From Haliscomenobacter sp. (lineage in GTDB: Bacteria > Bacteroidota > Bacteroidia > Chitinophagales > Saprospiraceae), in assembly GCA_016713275.1 (NCBI GenBank), contig JADJPL010000028.1, positions 62,001 through 126,000 of the forward strand: a stretch of 64,000 nucleotides of DNA, given 5' to 3'. Each line of letters begins with the position of its first letter. The first letter of the stretch is position 1. The translations under genes and the position numbers were made by a program. Of the stretch, positions 61,245-64,000 are shown in pieces. The notes under the pieces were generated by a model. That model did no database searches. It worked only from the letters and a program-made list of their open reading frames with translations, and was not told the origin of the DNA.

Positions 61245-61985
61245 ATGCTGCTCCGTCTGTATAACCGGTATTTTTCAAAAGACAAGGACTTTGTCGAGAA
61301 GCTTCGTCCTTTGCTGGGGTTTACCCCTTCCCACCTGAGGTTGTTCAAGCTGGCCTTTTCTCATAGGTCATCGCCTACCGATAGTTCCAAGAGTTATGCC
61401 ATCCAGAACAACGAACGCCTGGAATACCTTGGTGACGCTGTTTTGGGCACGATTGTCGCCGAATACCTCTTTAAGAAATATCCCGACAGCGACGAAGGCT
61501 TTCTGACGAAAATGCGCTCCAAGATCGTCAAGCGCAACTCCCTCGACCGCCTGGGCGATAAAATGGGCCTCGACGTATTTCTCAGCGAAAATATAAACCT
61601 CCGGCTCAGCAAATCGATGCTGGGCAATGCCGTGGAAGCCCTCGTCGGCGCTATCTACCTGGATAGGGGGTATCCCAAGACGAAAACCTATGTTATCCAG
61701 AAGATTTTGCGAAAGTATCTGGATATTCATGAGTTGGAACGGATCGACGATAACTACAAAAGCCAGCTCCTGGAATGCTGCCAGAAGCACGGGCAATCCG
61801 TCGCCTACAAACTCGTAGCCCGCTATAAATTCGAAAAACGCGACCGCTTTAAGGTGGCGGTTTTGGTCAATGGCGAACGCGTCGCTATCGCCGATGATTT
61901 CAATAAGAAAAGCGCGGAACAAACCGCTTCGGAAAAAGCCATGATCTCTCTGGGGATTCTTTCCGAAGAAGAAGAGGAGGATTAA
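61245..61985 (+). CDS. rnc: Ribonuclease III
   Basis: A 246-residue double-strand-specific RNase. The catalytic motif NERLEYLGDAVLGTIVAEYL (about 49-68) and the second acidic site NAVEALVGAIYLDRG are intact. A C-terminal dsRNA-binding domain (about 165-240) has YKSQLLECCQKHGQ and KSAEQTASEKAMISLG. The frame opens at a TTG at 61239; I choose the ATG at 61245 (MLLRLYNRYF). It is followed 4 bp later by the SWIM-like gene, indicating cotranscription. Confidence 0.95.
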   Translation: MLLRLYNRYFSKDKDFVEKLRPLLGFTPSHLRLFKLAFSHRSSPTDSSKSYAIQNNERLEYLGDAVLGTIVAEYLFKKYPDSDEGFLTKMRSKIVKRNSLDRLGDKMGLDVFLSENINLRLSKSMLGNAVEALVGAIYLDRGYPKTKTYVIQKILRKYLDIHELERIDDNYKSQLLECCQKHGQSVAYKLVARYKFEKRDRFKVAVLVNGERVAIADDFNKKSAEQTASEKAMISLGILSEEEEED

Positions 61986-61989
61986 TCCT

Positions 61990-63312
61990 TTGGAATGGAC
62001 GCTTGACCAGATCTATCAGCTCGCTCCCGACCGGCCTACGCTCGACCGGGCCTTCTTGCTGGTGAAACCCAAAAAGTGGGCGCTCCTGGCATGTAATGAC
62101 GCTTTCCTTTGGGGCGAGTGCCGCACCTCGGGCGCACTCCGTTACCGAATTGCCTGCGATCTCGCCAACCGGCGGTTCTTCAGCAACAGCCCAGCCCCCC
62201 AAAAGCCGGACAAATACCTCCTCGCACTGCTCCTGCTTTTTTTCGATTCTCCCGGCGCTTTTTCCCCATCCGCCATGATCCCCGATTGGGTTATTTCAGG
62301 CCTGGACGCTGCGGCGCAGGCGCAACCGGAAAAAGAGAAAAAAGACAAACAAGACGCCGGCCGCCTCAGGAACCAGGAAAAACGCCTGGCGCTGATGGGG
62401 GAAGGAGCCTCCGATCTCGGGCAATGGCTCCGGGATGCCGCGTTCCAGGGGCTGGGGATGCTGCAATCCCAGAACGACGCTTTCTGGGAGCAGGTTGCCG
62501 CCCGACTGACAGACAGCAAACTCGGCGGATTGGCAAAGCGGATCCGCCGCATGGGCGCGCTGAGAAACGCATCGGACTGGAACCGCCTTTTTCTGGACGA
62601 ACTGGCGGATCTTTTCCTTTGGGCGGAAGGGTTTTTGCGGCTGGACGAACTTCCTCCCGATCTGCGGGCGGAAATCCTCCAACAGGGCGGGCTGGCATTT
62701 CGCAAAGAGGATCTGCTAAAGGAGGCGCCTCCTGCCGAAGACCTTTGGTTCGTTTTGGCCCGGGAGCAGGGGGTGGAGGAACCCTTGCGGGTGCGCAAAG
62801 TCTGGCTTTGGGGGCAGCAAACGGGGCGGCCTGCCCTATTCCTGGATTATGCCTGGGGCGAAACGCCTTTTGACCCCACCTGGGAAACGGGCGCTTGCAT
62901 GGAAGGCGCCCTGCATTTTTACCCCTCTCCTGCGCCGCTTAGAGCCATTCCAGGAGTTTGTACCCCGGCGGTTGCTTTCCTGGAACCCGTGCAGGGGATG
63001 TACGGCACGCTGACCGGCCTGGCGGAAGCTTTTGCCAAGGTATTGGCAAGCGCCCCCTGGACGAAAGCGTATCCTTTTTTTCTGAACGGGGTCTACATCG
63101 CCAGGGAAGGCGGCGCTTTTTTTATCGTAGGCCGGGACCGCCAAAAGGCGCCCATTCAAGCGCCACTGCCTGTTGCCTGGTCTTTATTTTCCCTGAGCGG
63201 AGGGCATCCCCTTTCGCTGTTCGGGTTATGGGACGGTGCGGAGTTTGTCCCTCTGGCCGCTTTGTCTGAAGGACGATTATTTTCCTTAGAAAACCCCGGC
63301 ATGACGTCGTGA
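61990..63312 (+). CDS. SWIM-family protein with the zinc ligands lost
   Basis: A 440-residue protein. The N terminus (MEWTLDQIYQLAPDRPTLDR, then KKWALLACNDAFLWGECRTSG) and later blocks (GQWLRDAAFQGLGML, FWEQVAARLTDSKLGGLAKR, VWLWGQQTGRPALFL) match the bacterial SWIM zinc-finger protein family found with MoxR ATPases and VWA proteins. In that family a CxC...CxH motif sits at about residues 68-82; here the same place reads FFSNSPAPQKPDKYLLAL, with no Cys or His. So the zinc finger has been lost. It begins with TTG, 4 bp after rnc. No MoxR or VWA gene is in the window. Confidence 0.75.
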   Translation: MEWTLDQIYQLAPDRPTLDRAFLLVKPKKWALLACNDAFLWGECRTSGALRYRIACDLANRRFFSNSPAPQKPDKYLLALLLLFFDSPGAFSPSAMIPDWVISGLDAAAQAQPEKEKKDKQDAGRLRNQEKRLALMGEGASDLGQWLRDAAFQGLGMLQSQNDAFWEQVAARLTDSKLGGLAKRIRRMGALRNASDWNRLFLDELADLFLWAEGFLRLDELPPDLRAEILQQGGLAFRKEDLLKEAPPAEDLWFVLAREQGVEEPLRVRKVWLWGQQTGRPALFLDYAWGETPFDPTWETGACMEGALHFYPSPAPLRAIPGVCTPAVAFLEPVQGMYGTLTGLAEAFAKVLASAPWTKAYPFFLNGVYIAREGGAFFIVGRDRQKAPIQAPLPVAWSLFSLSGGHPLSLFGLWDGAEFVPLAALSEGRLFSLENPGMTS

Positions 63313-63362
63313 AAACAGGTAACTTTATCCACTGAAATACAAACCACAACAAACATCCGGCA

Positions 63363-63767
63363 ATGAGCGAATTCGATCAAATCGTCCAGGAAGGAAAACA
63401 AGGGATTAAAAAACGGCTTAAGCGGCTTGGCCTTTATGCCCTCCTGATCGGCATCCTGGGCCTGGCAGGGTACTTCGTGGTGTGTAACTATACCTACAGC
63501 AAAGGGACCCGGATTGGGTACGTCATGAAAACCAGTTACAAAGGCATGATTTTCAAAACCTTCGAGGGCACCCTCAACCTCGCTACCCGCAACGACCTGG
63601 CCGTGAAAACCTGGGACTTCTCCGTTAGCAAAGGCGCCATATACGACCAGATTAGCAACAGTGAAGGGAGCCGCGTAAAACTCTATTACCGCCAGAAGCT
63701 CAAAGTCATGCCCTGGCAAGGGAAAACGGAGTACCTGGTGTACAAGGTGGACCCCGTTAAAGATTAA
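63363..63767 (+). CDS. Small single-pass membrane protein
   Basis: A 134-residue protein: a basic cytoplasmic N-terminus (VQEGKQGIKKRLKRLG), one transmembrane helix (about 23-44, YALLIGILGLAGYFVV), then an exported beta-rich domain (YSKGTRIGYVMKTSYKGMIF, WDFSVSKGAIYDQI). It belongs to a conserved Bacteroidota family without known function. It lies 50 bp after the SWIM-like gene on the same strand and is likely in the same operon as rnc. Confidence 0.72.
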   Translation: MSEFDQIVQEGKQGIKKRLKRLGLYALLIGILGLAGYFVVCNYTYSKGTRIGYVMKTSYKGMIFKTFEGTLNLATRNDLAVKTWDFSVSKGAIYDQISNSEGSRVKLYYRQKLKVMPWQGKTEYLVYKVDPVKD

Positions 63768-63779
63768 AGCCAATCTGGC

Positions 63780-63937
63780 GGGCCTGTCTCAAAAGACCGT
63801 CTTCGCCCCTGGCGGCCAAAAAATATTTTCTTTTTTCAATTCAAATAAAAAATTGCAAAGCAATTTTTTATTTGAATTGAAAAAAGAAAATAAAATTTCA
63901 TGACGGTGGCAAAGAGTGGTCTTTTGAGACAGGTCCC
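63780..63937 (+). mobile_element. Palindromic MITE-like element, copy D
   Basis: 158 bp, in the same orientation as copy A and closely similar. Ends GGGCCTGTCTCAAAAGACC (63780-63798) and GGTCTTTTGAGACAGGTCCC (63918-63937). The central hairpin is CAATTCAAATAAAAAATTGC / GCAATTTTTTATTTGAATTG around AAA. Compared with copy A, one base pair is changed on both sides (T-A to A-T), so pairing is preserved. It begins 13 bp past the stop of the small membrane protein gene. Confidence 0.75.
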
Positions 63938-63939
63938 GT

Positions 63940-64000
63940 TTATTCCATTTTTTGCATGTGTAACCAAATCGCTCCCTTGGGCCTCAACGTAACCAGGGGC
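63940..64000 (-). CDS. C-terminal end of an unidentified gene (cut by window edge)
   Basis: On the minus strand a frame open to the window edge ends LVTLRPKGAIWLHMQKME with a stop at 63940-63942. The final motif resembles the C-terminal strand of alpha-amylase-like enzymes (LPPxGALWL), but 19 codons are too few to decide. It could also be a chance frame. The stop lies 2 bp past MITE copy D. Confidence 0.3.
   Translation of the reverse strand, partial: PLVTLRPKGAIWLHMQKME

Overview
The window reads as a chromosomal segment of a Bacteroidota bacterium, most likely of the Saprospiria (Lewinella/Haliscomenobacter-like) group. The basis is Bacteroidota-restricted families (DUF4270, DUF4286, DUF4290, DUF4292, DUF6029, Omp28, a type IX secretion sorting tail), start sites with no clear Shine-Dalgarno, several exact copies of the Bacteroidota -7 promoter motif TAnnTTTG, and moderately high GC. 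The lineage below phylum is inference. I see no rRNA, tRNA, prophage, transposase or CRISPR array.

Left part (1-13.6 kb): nearly all minus strand. A partial moaA and a secreted esterase-like gene are followed by a long collinear series read from panC (13.55 kb) down to rny (2.15 kb): panC, panD, a YbhN-type membrane protein, rfaE2, a Nif3-like gene, a zinc-ribbon coiled-coil gene, a TPR gene, pheT, a small coiled-coil gene, zapA and rny. From 14 to 21 kb the plus strand carries a short glycogen-synthase-like gene, a DUF4270 lipoprotein, glmS, DUF4290, DUF4286 and an acyl-CoA dehydrogenase.

Middle part (21-44 kb): an M50 membrane protease runs tail-to-tail into a LytTR response regulator. A 1-kb gene-free stretch holds a palindromic element and a probable structured RNA. 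Then come a membrane pyrophosphatase, a C-terminal processing protease, an ABC-F ATPase, a TlpA/DUF6029/Omp28 group, a winged-helix regulator with its membrane-protein partner and a palindromic operator, a glucosaminidase, OmpH, a BlaI/M56 pair behind three operator palindromes, a LytS-type kinase, a TonB-dependent receptor and a T9SS cargo protein.

Right part (45-64 kb): a TPR lipoprotein, an ECF sigma / anti-sigma-like / adhesin-like trio, a metallo-beta-lactamase-fold RNase-like protein, a minus-strand envelope series (TPR, DUF4292 lipoprotein, EnvC-like, HflX, M29 aminopeptidase, degenerate exonuclease-like), pyruvate kinase, acpP, fabF, rnc, a SWIM-family protein that has lost its zinc ligands, and a small membrane protein.

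Two themes run through the window. First, at least eight genes are broken by one-base frameshifts, and each can be repaired by adding one base to a short homopolymer; a ninth, the LytTR gene, is broken but its repair is ambiguous. This points to consensus errors rather than gene decay, so I annotate these as single genes. Second, the intergenic regions are rich in inverted-repeat DNA: a 156-bp palindromic MITE-like family (three full copies and one deleted copy), a 77-bp mini-element with a possible target duplication, an array of TCTTCAGA-core hairpins, and several loci where short phrases are repeated in one orientation and then in reverse complement.
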